From Hydrogenophaga sp. (GTDB taxonomy: Bacteria > Pseudomonadota > Gammaproteobacteria > Burkholderiales > Burkholderiaceae_C): a stretch of DNA of 64,000 nt. The stretch spans positions 124,001 through 188,000 of the forward strand of contig NZ_JADMKB010000037.1 in NCBI RefSeq assembly GCF_018780075.1, in the 5' to 3' direction. Made by a program: the position numbers and the translations under genes. Under the pieces are notes generated by a model, which was given only the letters and a program-made list of their open reading frames with translations, was not told the origin of the DNA and did not search any database. Below, piece by piece: positions 1 through 7,802 of the stretch (position 1 is its first letter; each line of letters opens with the position of its first letter).

Positions 1-774
1 GCGGGCGGCAACATCGGCGTGGCGGCGGTGGCCAAGGCCGCGCCCGACGGCCTGACGCTGGGCATCGCGACCACCGCGTCGCACGGCATCAACCCCTGGC
101 TGTTCTCCAAGCTGCCCTACGACCCGGTGAAAGACTTCGCGCCGGTCACGCAGATGCTGCGCGTGCCCAACGTGCTGGTGATGAACGCCGAAGCGGCGCA
201 GCGCCTGAACATCGCCACGCTGGCCGACCTGATCCGCTACGCCAAGGCCCACCCGGGCAAGCTCAACTACGGCTCGGGCGGCAACGGCAGCGCGGGCCAC
301 CTGGCGGGCGAGATGTTCAAGCACCAGGCCGGCGTGTTCGCGGTGCACATTCCCTACAACGGCGGCAACCCGGCGCAGCTCGGTCTGCTCTCGGGTCAGG
401 TCGATTTCAACTTCGACAACCTGGCCACCGCCTCGGCCAACATCCGCGCCGGCAAGCTGAGGGCGCTGGCCGTGACCACCGCGCAACGCAGCGCGGCGAT
501 GCCCGATGTGCCTGCGGTGGCCGAGACGCTCAAGGGATTCGAGATCGACACCTGGTGGGGCCTGGTCGCGCCCGCCGGCACACCGGCCGACACCGTGCGC
601 AAGCTCAACGCCGCGTTCACCGAAGCGCTGAAATCACCCGAGGTCAGGAGCCGTTTCGCCGCCTTGATGGCCGAACCCGCACCGAGCTCGCCCGAAGCCT
701 TTGCCGGCTTTCTGAACAGCGAGCGCGCCAAGTACGAGCGCGCGGTCAAGCTCAGCGGGGCGAAGGTGGATTGA
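1..774 (+). CDS. Bug-family tripartite tricarboxylate transporter receptor (5' end outside window)
   Basis: Extracytoplasmic solute-binding protein of the Bug/TctC family, which captures small carboxylates in the periplasm. The reading frame is open from base 1; the signal peptide and N-terminal lobe lie off the left edge. Visible family hallmarks are the opening GGNIGVAAVAKAAPDG segment, the YDPVKDFAPVT segment and the GGNGSAGHLAGEMFK ligand-loop region, then the usual C-terminal DTWWGLVAPAGTP stretch and a tail of the form FxxFLxSERAKYxRAVKLSGAKVD. About 257 of the usual ~325 residues are present. No transporter membrane genes are nearby, which is normal for these orphan receptors. The ligand cannot be predicted. 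Confidence 0.9.
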   Translation, partial: AGGNIGVAAVAKAAPDGLTLGIATTASHGINPWLFSKLPYDPVKDFAPVTQMLRVPNVLVMNAEAAQRLNIATLADLIRYAKAHPGKLNYGSGGNGSAGHLAGEMFKHQAGVFAVHIPYNGGNPAQLGLLSGQVDFNFDNLATASANIRAGKLRALAVTTAQRSAAMPDVPAVAETLKGFEIDTWWGLVAPAGTPADTVRKLNAAFTEALKSPEVRSRFAALMAEPAPSSPEAFAGFLNSERAKYERAVKLSGAKVD

Positions 775-789
775 GGCGCGCGGTGTGGC

Positions 790-1347
790 TCAGCGCTTGA
801 TGGCCGCCAGGTCCTCGACCAGCTCTTCGGTGGTGTCCCCCAGCGTCTCGGCCGCGTCTTCGTAGAAGTTGCCACCGAACATCCCGCCGCGTTTGGTGTC
901 ACTTTCCTGCTTCGACGCGACCACCTTGCCCGAGCTGGCGTCCGTGGCCTCCAGGGTGATGTCCACCGTGGCTTTGCCCGCGCCCACAATGCCGCCAACC
1001 CAGCGCAAGGCCTGATTGCCCGGGTCGTAGCTGAGTTTGGCCTGGACCACGACCGCGCCTTCGCGCTGTCCCGGGTGTTCGCTCAGCACCTGAAGGCCGT
1101 TTTCTTTCAATGCCGCCTGGATCACGCCGGGCAGCTTCTTTTCAAACACCTGTTTGTCCTCAAGACGCTTGCTGTCTGGCGCAGCGTCCACCAGGGTGAC
1201 TGAGATCGCTGAAACATAGGCCTGCGTGTACTTGCTGGGCGCTTCCGGTACCGACGACGCAGCGGATTTTTCGGGGCTGGAACCACATGCGACCAGCACC
1301 ACGGACACGAGCCCCCATGCGGCGGCTTGAACGAACGAACGAGACAT
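790..1347 (-). CDS. DUF4410-like lipoprotein
   Basis: Predicted 185-residue lipoprotein. The N-terminus has a short basic start, a hydrophobic core and the lipobox LVAC followed by GSS, so the mature protein should be lipid-anchored at Cys. The rest resembles DUF4410 proteins: an alternating hydrophobic region with conserved ALKENGLQVL, then a GGIVGAGKATVDITLEATDASSGKVVAS region and a small C-terminal helix. The ATG at 1347 is preferred over an in-frame TTG six bases upstream because GGGAG is spaced correctly for it. It lies convergent with the Bug gene and downstream of the oxidase operon terminator. Function unknown. Confidence 0.75.
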   Translation of the reverse strand: MSRSFVQAAAWGLVSVVLVACGSSPEKSAASSVPEAPSKYTQAYVSAISVTLVDAAPDSKRLEDKQVFEKKLPGVIQAALKENGLQVLSEHPGQREGAVVVQAKLSYDPGNQALRWVGGIVGAGKATVDITLEATDASSGKVVASKQESDTKRGGMFGGNFYEDAAETLGDTTEELVEDLAAIKR

Positions 1348-1365
1348 CAACAACTCCCTGAAGTT

Positions 1366-1388
1366 AAAAAGGCACCCCGATGGGTGCC
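1366..1388 (-). terminator. Rho-independent terminator of the cytochrome oxidase assembly operon
   Basis: Stem GGCACCC / GGGTGCC (1371-1377 with 1382-1388) and loop CGAT. On the minus strand a run of five T (1370-1366) follows the stem. It sits 44 bases past the stop of the SCO gene, the last gene of the leftward operon. Confidence 0.85.
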
Positions 1389-1431
1389 CGCGGGGATTCT
1401 ACCGACGACGTTGTTGCTGAAGCCTCGGCGC

Positions 1432-2037
1432 TCACTCCGCCAGCAGCTTCTTCACGTCGTCGGCCAGTGCCTGTGCGCCGCCGCCGTAGCGGGTGTACAG
1501 GCGCACACGGCCTTGCGTGTCGTACACGTAGCTGCCGGCAGAGTGGTCCATGGTGTAGCTGGTGGGCGTCTTGCCCTCGACCTTCTTGTAGTAGATGCGG
1601 AAGCTCTTGGTGAGTTCGGGCAAGGCGTTGGGGGCCGCGTAGAGCGCCAGGAAACCCGGGTCGAAATTCGCCATGTAGGCCTTCATGATCTCCGGCGTGT
1701 CGCGCTCGGGGTCCACGCTGACGAACAGGCCTTGCAGCTTGTCGCCGTCGGCCCCGAGCAGCTGTTTGGCCTGTGCCAGCTCGGTCATCGAGGTGGGGCA
1801 CACGTCAGGGCATTGCGTGTAGCCGAAGAAGATCACGACCACCTTTCCCTTGAAATCCGCGAGGGTGCGCGCCTGGCCGTTGTGGTCGGTGAGCGAAAAA
1901 CCGGTGGCGTAGTCGGCACCGGTGATGTCCACGGCGCTGAAGCTGGGCGCGTCTTTGCAGCCCGCAAGACCCAGCCCCGCAGCGACCAGACACAGGGCGA
2001 GAAATGGCCGGCGAAAGCCAAGGTTGGAACGGATCAT
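1432..2037 (-). CDS. sco: SCO family copper chaperone for cytochrome c oxidase
   Basis: SCO1/SenC family protein that delivers copper to the CuA site of cytochrome oxidase subunit II. The 201-residue lipoprotein has a signal with lipobox LAGC (Cys27), a thioredoxin fold with the copper-binding CPDVC motif (Cys76, Cys80), and the conserved distal His in TMDHSAG (His165). These three ligands indicate an active chaperone. Its ATG overlaps the ctaB stop as ATGA, so it is translationally coupled to ctaB. It is the last gene of the operon, before the 1366-1388 terminator. Confidence 0.93.
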   Translation of the reverse strand: MIRSNLGFRRPFLALCLVAAGLGLAGCKDAPSFSAVDITGADYATGFSLTDHNGQARTLADFKGKVVVIFFGYTQCPDVCPTSMTELAQAKQLLGADGDKLQGLFVSVDPERDTPEIMKAYMANFDPGFLALYAAPNALPELTKSFRIYYKKVEGKTPTSYTMDHSAGSYVYDTQGRVRLYTRYGGGAQALADDVKKLLAE

Positions 2038-2939
2038 GGCAGGTAGTGATCGATGAGCAGCGCGGCGAACAGCAGCGACAGGTGGATGAGGGAAAAGCGG
2101 AAGGTCTTTCGGGCCAGCGCATCGGAGTAGTGGCGCCACAGCGCGATGGCGTAGCCACAGAAACCGATGCTGAGCACCACCGCCACCGCGAGGTAGAACC
2201 AGCCGCTCATGCGCATGATGAAGGGCATCAGGCAGGCGGCGAACAGCACGAAGGTGTAGAGCAGGATCTGCAACCGCGTGAACTCCGAACCGTGCGTGAC
2301 CGGCAGCATGGGCAGGCCGGACTTGCGGTAGTCCTCGACGCGGTACAGCGCCAGCGCCCAGAAGTGCGGCGGCGTCCAGAGGAAGATGATGAGGAACAGG
2401 ATCAGCGCCTCCGGCGCAACCACGCCGGTCATGGCGGCCCAGCCCAGCACCGGCGGCATGGCGCCCGAAGCACCGCCGATCACGATGTTCTGCGGCGTCA
2501 GCGGCTTCAAGATCACGGTGTAGATCACCGCGTAGCCGACAAAGGTGGCGAAGGTCAGCCACATGGTGAGCGGGTTGACCAGGAAATACAGGATGGCCGA
2601 ACCCAGCGCACACAGCCCGGCCGAAAAGCTCAGTGTCTGCAGGTTGCCCAGCTCGCCCTTGGCCGTGGGCCGCCAGGCGGTGCGCCGCATCTTGGCGTCG
2701 ATCTGCTGCTCGACCACGCAGTTGAAGGCCGCCGCCGCGCCGGCCACCAGCCAGATGCCCAGCGAGGCCCAGGCCGCCAGCTGCACCTGCGTCCAGCTGG
2801 GCACACCGGGCACGGCGAGCACCATGCCAATCAGCGCGCAGAACACGATCAACTGGATCACGCGGGGCTTGGTCAGCGCATGAAACTGGCGCCACACGGA
2901 CAGCGGCGCGGCAAGGGTGGAAGGATTCGCGGTGCTCAT
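2034..2939 (-). CDS. ctaB: Protoheme IX farnesyltransferase (heme O synthase)
   Basis: CtaB/CyoE converts heme b to heme O by adding a farnesyl group in the inner membrane, the first step of heme A synthesis. The 301-residue product has the UbiA-superfamily layout of about nine membrane helices. The prenyl-diphosphate/Mg binding signature is in the [16 protein letters not shown] segment, followed by RPTAKGEL, and a second acidic loop reads [16 protein letters not shown]. The start MSTANPS overlaps the ctaA stop by one base. Upstream in-frame extensions into ctaA are shadows. Family placement is secure. Confidence 0.95.
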   Translation of the reverse strand: MSTANPSTLAAPLSVWRQFHALTKPRVIQLIVFCALIGMVLAVPGVPSWTQVQLAAWASLGIWLVAGAAAAFNCVVEQQIDAKMRRTAWRPTAKGELGNLQTLSFSAGLCALGSAILYFLVNPLTMWLTFATFVGYAVIYTVILKPLTPQNIVIGGASGAMPPVLGWAAMTGVVAPEALILFLIIFLWTPPHFWALALYRVEDYRKSGLPMLPVTHGSEFTRLQILLYTFVLFAACLMPFIMRMSGWFYLAVAVVLSIGFCGYAIALWRHYSDALARKTFRFSLIHLSLLFAALLIDHYLP

Positions 2940-4096
2940 CAGGTCGATCGGGAAACGTTGAATCGGGGTGCGCTCACGGTGTCGTGGGCGCTGCGGGTGC
3001 CGAACACGGCGCCAGTGAGCACGATCACCAGCCCCGCCGCGCCGGCCGTGTGGCCCACGGCGGCCAGCAGGGGCCAGTCGAACACGACGTTGGTGAGCCC
3101 ACTGGCGAACTGCCACAGCAGCAGCGCCAGCACCCAGCGCGCGGTGGTCCGCATCGCAGGCACCGACCACAGGCGCCATGCCATCCAGCCCAGCGCGGCC
3201 AGCACGGCATACGCCGCCAGCCGGTGCACGTAGTGGATGGCGGTGAGCGCGGCGAATGTGATGGGTTGGCCCTCGGCGTTCATGCCCAGCGCGCGCCACA
3301 GCGAGAAACCTTCGCGCAGGTCCATCGGCGGCCACCAGCCGCCCTGACAGGTGGGGAACTCGCTGCAGGCGAGCACCGCGTAGTTGGTGCTGACCCAGCC
3401 GCCCAGCGCGATCTGCATCCACAGCAGTGCGTACACCAGCACCAACGCCGCGCGGGTCGGGTGGTCCAGTGGAACCCGCCCGGTGCTGTCGGGCGCGGTC
3501 ATTTGATACGACACCGCCTGCGCGCGCAGCAGCGCCAGCAGCACCAGCCCACCGAGCAGGTGCAGGGTGACGATGGCGGGGAAGAGCTTCATGGTGACCG
3601 TGAGGGCCCCGAAAGCGCCCTGAAGGCACACCCAGAACAGCGTGAGCAGCGGCCAGCCAAACGACACACTCAAGCGCCGCCGCTCCACCCAGCTCACGGC
3701 GGCCAGCACCAGGATCAACACGCCAACGGCCGTGGCCAGGTAGCGGTGGACCATCTCGACCCAGGCTTTGGAGAACGTGACCGGGCCGGTGGGCATGGCC
3801 TCCTGGGCGGCGGTGATGGCGGCGCTGGCCCCCACCGGGCTCACGCTGCCGTAGCACCCGGGCCAGTCGGGACAGCCCAGCCCCGAGTCGGTCAGGCGGG
3901 TGAAAGCTCCGAACAGCACCAGGTCAAAGGTGAGAAACAGGGTGAGCAGGGTGAGCACCTGCAGCCGGTGCGCCACGCTCGCCTGCCGGTTGCGCAGCCA
4001 CACCCAGGCCAGCGGGGCCAAGGCGATCACCACACCCAGCAGCATCAGGCGGGCGACCGGCGCGAAGTCGTACAGGGCGGGCGTGTTCATGGACAT
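2939..4096 (-). CDS. ctaA: Heme A synthase (COX15/CtaA)
   Basis: CtaA oxidises the C8 methyl of heme O to give heme A for subunit I. The 385-residue polytopic membrane protein has eight predicted helices in two similar halves, each with conserved His residues. Family segments seen include [19 protein letters not shown] after the first helix, the EMVHRYLA helix, the [18 protein letters not shown] loop with paired Cys, and the [13 protein letters not shown] helix. It lies between the 230-residue SCO-like protein and ctaB with near-zero spacing, so co-expression is very likely. Confidence 0.94.
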   Translation of the reverse strand: MSMNTPALYDFAPVARLMLLGVVIALAPLAWVWLRNRQASVAHRLQVLTLLTLFLTFDLVLFGAFTRLTDSGLGCPDWPGCYGSVSPVGASAAITAAQEAMPTGPVTFSKAWVEMVHRYLATAVGVLILVLAAVSWVERRRLSVSFGWPLLTLFWVCLQGAFGALTVTMKLFPAIVTLHLLGGLVLLALLRAQAVSYQMTAPDSTGRVPLDHPTRAALVLVYALLWMQIALGGWVSTNYAVLACSEFPTCQGGWWPPMDLREGFSLWRALGMNAEGQPITFAALTAIHYVHRLAAYAVLAALGWMAWRLWSVPAMRTTARWVLALLLWQFASGLTNVVFDWPLLAAVGHTAGAAGLVIVLTGAVFGTRSAHDTVSAPRFNVSRST

Positions 4097-4099
4097 CCA

Positions 4100-4792
4100 T
4101 CAACCGCCGTTCACGGCCGCCACACCCACTCGACCGCCTTTGTCCCAGAACGCGGAGGCGCGCAACAAGCGATCCAGGTCGCGCTTGATCTGCTTCGGAT
4201 CGGCCTGCGCAGGGAAACGCATCATCCAGTTGCCGATCGGATCGACCACGTACAGATGGTCCTCCAGCCGCTGGCCCGCGGCGGGGGTGAGCCAGGTCGC
4301 CAGCAGCTTCGCATCCACGTGCAACACCGTGGCGCTGGCGGTGGCCTTCTTCAGCGGTTCGGCGAGTTCAGGCGCCCCCGTGCGAAGCCAGACCCAGTCC
4401 AGGCGGTCCTTGTCCTTGCCCAGGCCTTCACGCAGCTGGTGCTGCACATACAGGTGCTTCTGGCAGGCATCGTCGCAGGCCGAGTCGGCAACGCTGATGA
4501 AGAGCCACTGGTCCTTGAGCTGGGTCAGCGGCACCGCGCGGCCGTTCGCGTCCACACCGGTGAACGCGGGCAGAGGCAACTGGGGATCAATGAGTTCGCC
4601 ATAGTTGCGCCGTCCTTCCGGCCGGATCACGTAGTAGGTGAAGTACGACGCGATCACCGGTGCCGCGCAAGCCAGCAGCAGCAGGAGCATCTTCCAGCGA
4701 CCAGAACGGGTCATGGCCGCCGTGTCGGAAACGTCCGCGCGCGGCAGGCTGTGGACCGTGAGGGTCAGGGGTTCATCGGGGGTCTGGGCCAT
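4100..4792 (-). CDS. Membrane-anchored thioredoxin-fold protein, divergent SCO-like, of the oxidase assembly operon
   Basis: A 230-residue protein commonly left as hypothetical. A cytoplasmic N-terminus is followed by one transmembrane helix (about residues 35-57) and a periplasmic domain. That domain contains a CxxxC motif (Cys106-Asp-Asp-Ala-Cys110) and a His at 179 in EDHLYVVDPIGN, placed as in SCO proteins (CxxxC, then His ahead of a VYDxxGR strand). The sequence therefore suggests a thioredoxin fold able to hold copper or a disulfide. This reading is my inference. It overlaps the SURF1 gene by 20 bases and is followed after three bases by ctaA. An alternative start is Met27, just before the helix. 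Confidence 0.7.
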   Translation of the reverse strand: MAQTPDEPLTLTVHSLPRADVSDTAAMTRSGRWKMLLLLLACAAPVIASYFTYYVIRPEGRRNYGELIDPQLPLPAFTGVDANGRAVPLTQLKDQWLFISVADSACDDACQKHLYVQHQLREGLGKDKDRLDWVWLRTGAPELAEPLKKATASATVLHVDAKLLATWLTPAAGQRLEDHLYVVDPIGNWMMRFPAQADPKQIKRDLDRLLRASAFWDKGGRVGVAAVNGG

Positions 4793-5519
4793 GGGAAGAG
4801 TGTGATCGACGGGGAGAAATCAATTGGAACCAGACATACAGGCCGGCGATGACCGCGCACATAGCGAACCACTGGGCCGCGTAGCCGTGGTGCTTTTGCA
4901 CCGCCGCTTCGAAGCGCGGCCAGTCGCGCAGCAGGCCTTCCGGCGACACGCCGGTCTGCAGCACCGACACGGGCATCAACGACAGGCCAGTGTCCCGGGA
5001 CATGCCGTCGATGCTGAGATTTTGCCGGATGGGCCCGCGCTCCGCTTCGCCCAGCTCGAACAGCTGGCTCGGCGGCGGGGCCAATCGCCCGCTCACCTCG
5101 ACCCAACCCTCGGGCGTGGGCACCACCGGCACCTTGCTGCGGTCGGTGAAGTCGCGCGGCACCCAGCCTCGCTGCACCAGCAGCGACCGCCCGCTGCCCT
5201 TGAGCCGCAAGGGCGTGACGAGGATGAACCCGCTGCGTCCGCCCATGGGACGGTTGTCCAGAAACACGCTGGCCTCGGGCACCCATTCACCGCGCAACAG
5301 CACGGGTCGGTGCAATGCCTCGTCCAGAGCGGCTTCGTCAGGCAACCCGGTCTCGCCCAAGGGCGACAGCGCGGCCCGCTCGTTGATGCGGTCCTCCAGC
5401 GTCTGTTTCTGGGCCGCGCGCGACAGTTGCCACAGGCCCAGGGACGCGGTCAATCCTGCACTCAGCACGGCGGCCACCGTGATGAGCCAGAAGCGGAAGC
5501 GGGGGGACTTGGAAGGCAT
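4773..5519 (-). CDS. SURF1 family cytochrome oxidase assembly protein
   Basis: SURF1 helps insert heme a into subunit I of cytochrome c oxidase. The 248-residue product has the family architecture: an N-terminal helix (about 11-31) ending in SLGLWQLSRAAQK, a periplasmic domain with conserved FLDNRPMGGRSGFILVTPL and LVQRGWVPRDF segments, and a C-terminal helix near residues 216-233 preceded by HHGYAAQWFAM. Divergently oriented to the small DUF2909 gene, it starts the assembly block of the operon. Confidence 0.92.
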   Translation of the reverse strand: MPSKSPRFRFWLITVAAVLSAGLTASLGLWQLSRAAQKQTLEDRINERAALSPLGETGLPDEAALDEALHRPVLLRGEWVPEASVFLDNRPMGGRSGFILVTPLRLKGSGRSLLVQRGWVPRDFTDRSKVPVVPTPEGWVEVSGRLAPPPSQLFELGEAERGPIRQNLSIDGMSRDTGLSLMPVSVLQTGVSPEGLLRDWPRFEAAVQKHHGYAAQWFAMCAVIAGLYVWFQLISPRRSHSSHGPDPR

Positions 5520-5584
5520 GCGAGGGCAATGGGTGGTGGGAGCAGCGGCACGGCCGAGGTGGTCAATGCACCGATAATCCGGCC

Positions 5585-5821
5585 ATGACCTACATCGTGA
5601 TTGTGGCCTTTGTGGCCATCCTGGGCAGTCTGGCGGCCGCGCTGGTGTTCATGATGCGCGGCGGCTCGACCTCGGACAACCCCACGGAGGCCCCGCGCAA
5701 GAACCACATGGCGCGCGCGCTCGCGTTCCGCGTCGGGTTTTCCATCCTGCTGTTCCTGGTCGTGCTCATCAGCTACTGGATGGGCTGGATTCAACCCACC
5801 GGGTTGCCCCTCAAGGGTTGA
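5585..5821 (+). CDS. Twin-transmembrane protein (DUF2909)
   Basis: A 78-residue protein with two hydrophobic helices (about 2-23 and 47-68) joined by a basic loop. It matches the DUF2909 'twin transmembrane' proteins found beside SURF1 in oxidase clusters of Betaproteobacteria. It is the only rightward gene in the locus and is bounded by the 5825-5851 terminator. A role in oxidase assembly is guilt by association only. Confidence 0.8.
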   Translation: MTYIVIVAFVAILGSLAAALVFMMRGGSTSDNPTEAPRKNHMARALAFRVGFSILLFLVVLISYWMGWIQPTGLPLKG

Positions 5822-5824
5822 AAC

Positions 5825-5851
5825 AAAAAAAGCGCCATGAGGCGCTTTTTT
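5825..5851. terminator. Bidirectional terminator between DUF2909 and ctaE
   Basis: Perfect stem AGCGCC / GGCGCT with loop ATGA, flanked by seven A on the left and six T on the right, so it can act for both the rightward DUF2909 gene and leftward ctaE. It lies four bases after the DUF2909 stop. Confidence 0.88.
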
Positions 5852-5888
5852 GGGCCGGTTCCTGGCGATCCCGCCCGGAACCGGGCGT

Positions 5889-6770
5889 TCACATCCAGTA
5901 CACGAGGATGTACAGGCCAAGCCAGACCACGTCCACAAAGTGCCAGTACCAGGCCGCGCCTTCGAATCCGAAATGGCGCTGGGCCGTGAAGTGACCTTTC
6001 TGGAGCCGCAGCGTGATGAACAGCAGCATCAACATGCCCACGAACACGTGGAAGCCGTGGAAGCCGGTGAGCATGAAGAACGTGGATCCGAAGATGCCGG
6101 AGGTCAGCTTCAGGTTGTAAACACTGTAGGCGTGGGCGTATTCGTAACCCTGAACGAACAGGAACACGATGCCCAGGATGACCGTCATCCACATGAAGGC
6201 GATGGTCTTGCCGCGGTTGCCGGCCTGCAGGGCATGGTGGGCAATCGTCAGCGTCACGCCGGAGGTCAACAGCAGCGCGGTGTTGATGGTGGGCAGCCAG
6301 AAAGGCCCCATGGTCTGGAACGGCTCCACGATCCCGGCGGGCGAAGCGGTGGCACCGGCCTGCAGGCTCGGCCACACCGAGGTGAAATCGGGCCAAATCA
6401 GGGAGTTCTCGATGTTGCCGAGCGCAGGCACCGAGTGGACACGGGCCCACCAGAGCGCGGTGAAGAAAGCACCGAAGAACATCACCTCTGAAAAGATGAA
6501 CCAGCTCATGCTCCAGCGGTACGACAGGTCGATCTTGTGACCGTACATGCCACCTTCGCTCTCGGACACCGATTCACGGAACCACTGGAACAGCACGATC
6601 AGCCAGAACGCCATGCCAAAGGCCAGCGAATACATGCCCCAGTCGGCGCCATTGACCCACTGGCCCGCGCCCAGGATCACGAAGAAAAGGCCAATGGCCG
6701 CCATCACCGGGTGCCGCGAGGGTCCGGGGACGAAGTAATAGGGCGTCGTGCCGTGTGTTGCTGCTGACAT
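5889..6770 (-). CDS. ctaE: Cytochrome c oxidase subunit III
   Basis: Subunit III stabilises the aa3 oxidase core. The 293-residue polytopic protein has seven predicted helices and the family segments HRSPWPxxxS-like (here GPSRHPVMAAIG), SEVMFFGAFF, WPDF, QGYEYAHA, HGFHVFVGMLML and the closing FVDVVWLGLYILVYWM. The start MSAATHG has AGGAGT seven bases upstream; an in-frame extension to 6821 has no such site. It follows DUF2970 and ctaG in the leftward operon. Confidence 0.95.
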   Translation of the reverse strand: MSAATHGTTPYYFVPGPSRHPVMAAIGLFFVILGAGQWVNGADWGMYSLAFGMAFWLIVLFQWFRESVSESEGGMYGHKIDLSYRWSMSWFIFSEVMFFGAFFTALWWARVHSVPALGNIENSLIWPDFTSVWPSLQAGATASPAGIVEPFQTMGPFWLPTINTALLLTSGVTLTIAHHALQAGNRGKTIAFMWMTVILGIVFLFVQGYEYAHAYSVYNLKLTSGIFGSTFFMLTGFHGFHVFVGMLMLLFITLRLQKGHFTAQRHFGFEGAAWYWHFVDVVWLGLYILVYWM

Positions 6771-6833
6771 GCTCACTCCTAAGTGCTTTCGCTTGTATGG
6801 ATATCGGAAATCAATGAACAACCGGTGAAGGGC

Positions 6834-7040
6834 TCAACCCACCACCCAGCTGACAATCAGGATCAGGGACAGGACAAAAATCAGCGCCATCACAATCCCC
6901 ACCACGATGAGGTGAACCGGGTTGAGGCGCGCCACATCGTTCTGGTAGTCCGTGTTGCGACGCACGCCCAGGAAGCCCCAGAGCACGGCCTTGACCGTGC
7001 CCAGCACCGAGCCCTTGCGCTGGTGAGCGGGTGTGCTCAT
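6834..7040 (-). CDS. DUF2970 small membrane protein
   Basis: A 68-residue protein with a basic N-terminus, a first amphipathic segment (GTVKAVLWGFLGVRRN) and one strong C-terminal helix (about residues 43-66). This is the DUF2970 pattern, seen between ctaG and ctaE in many betaproteobacterial oxidase operons. Its start overlaps the ctaG stop by four bases. It probably acts in oxidase assembly or stability, but that is known only by linkage. Confidence 0.82.
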   Translation of the reverse strand: MSTPAHQRKGSVLGTVKAVLWGFLGVRRNTDYQNDVARLNPVHLIVVGIVMALIFVLSLILIVSWVVG

Positions 7041-7651
7041 ACCGCGCCCCCGGGCCCGACGACCGGGGCCACCACAGGTACCTTGGCCACATCCTGCGGC
7101 GCCTGTGGCACCTTGCCACCCACCTCAAAAAAGGTGTACGAGAGCGTGATCGTGGAGACGTCCTTGGGCAGGCGCGGATCAATCACAAACGCCACCGGCC
7201 AGGCTTTTTTCTCCCCCGGCGCTAGCGTGTACTGCGTGAAGCAGAAGCACTCCAGCTTGTTGAAGTGGGACGCGGCCTGCATCGGTGCGTAACTCGGGAT
7301 GGCCTGCGCGGCCATCGTCCGGTTCTGGATGTTCTGGAACTCATACATCACGGTGGTCAGTTCACCGGGGTGAACCTGCAACGACCGCACCGCAGGCTTG
7401 AAATGCCACGGGCCACGGGCGTTGACATCGAACTCCACCGTGATCGTGCGCGAGGTGTCCACCTGGGTGTTGAGCGCGGCCTTCGGCTTGGCCCCGGGCA
7501 CCTCGCGCTCGGCCAACGCCAGCACATTGATGCCGGTGGCTTCGCAGATGGCTTTGTAAATGGGCACGAGCGCGTACCCAAACGCGAACATGCCCAGCGC
7601 GATCACGCCGAGCTTGCCCACCATCTTGAAGTTTTCTCGACGCAGTCCCAT
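7037..7651 (-). CDS. ctaG: Cytochrome c oxidase assembly protein CtaG/Cox11
   Basis: Cox11 family copper chaperone that supplies the CuB site of subunit I. The 204-residue protein has a single N-terminal helix (about 9-30) ending in YKAICEATG, then a periplasmic immunoglobulin-like domain. The copper-binding CFCF motif (in KLECFCFTQYTLAPGE) is intact, and the conserved PVAFVIDPRLPKDV strand follows. It sits between the 36-residue assembly protein and DUF2970. Confidence 0.95.
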   Translation of the reverse strand: MGLRRENFKMVGKLGVIALGMFAFGYALVPIYKAICEATGINVLALAEREVPGAKPKAALNTQVDTSRTITVEFDVNARGPWHFKPAVRSLQVHPGELTTVMYEFQNIQNRTMAAQAIPSYAPMQAASHFNKLECFCFTQYTLAPGEKKAWPVAFVIDPRLPKDVSTITLSYTFFEVGGKVPQAPQDVAKVPVVAPVVGPGGAV

Positions 7652-7660
7652 ACAAGCCGA

Positions 7661-7771
7661 TCAGCCGCCCAGCAACACCATCTTGCCCACGAAGCCGAGG
7701 AAAAAGACCACGGCCACGGACGCGAGGATCAGGCCCAGACGGGCGTTCTGCTTTTTTTGGTCGGAGGACAT
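7661..7771 (-). CDS. Cytochrome oxidase small assembly protein (36 residues)
   Basis: A short reading frame, easily missed, encoding MSSDQKKQNARLG followed by one helix (LILASVAVVFFLGFVGKMV) and LLGG. It fits the gap between ctaD and ctaG, in the place where a 30-40-residue single-helix 'cytochrome oxidase small assembly protein' is annotated in related genomes. The basic N-terminus with a single hydrophobic segment fits an inner-membrane peptide. Ten bases separate its stop from the ctaG start. Confidence 0.78.
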   Translation of the reverse strand: MSSDQKKQNARLGLILASVAVVFFLGFVGKMVLLGG

Positions 7772-7802
7772 GGCCAATTCTGTGTCTTCAACGCGGGGCA
7801 AT

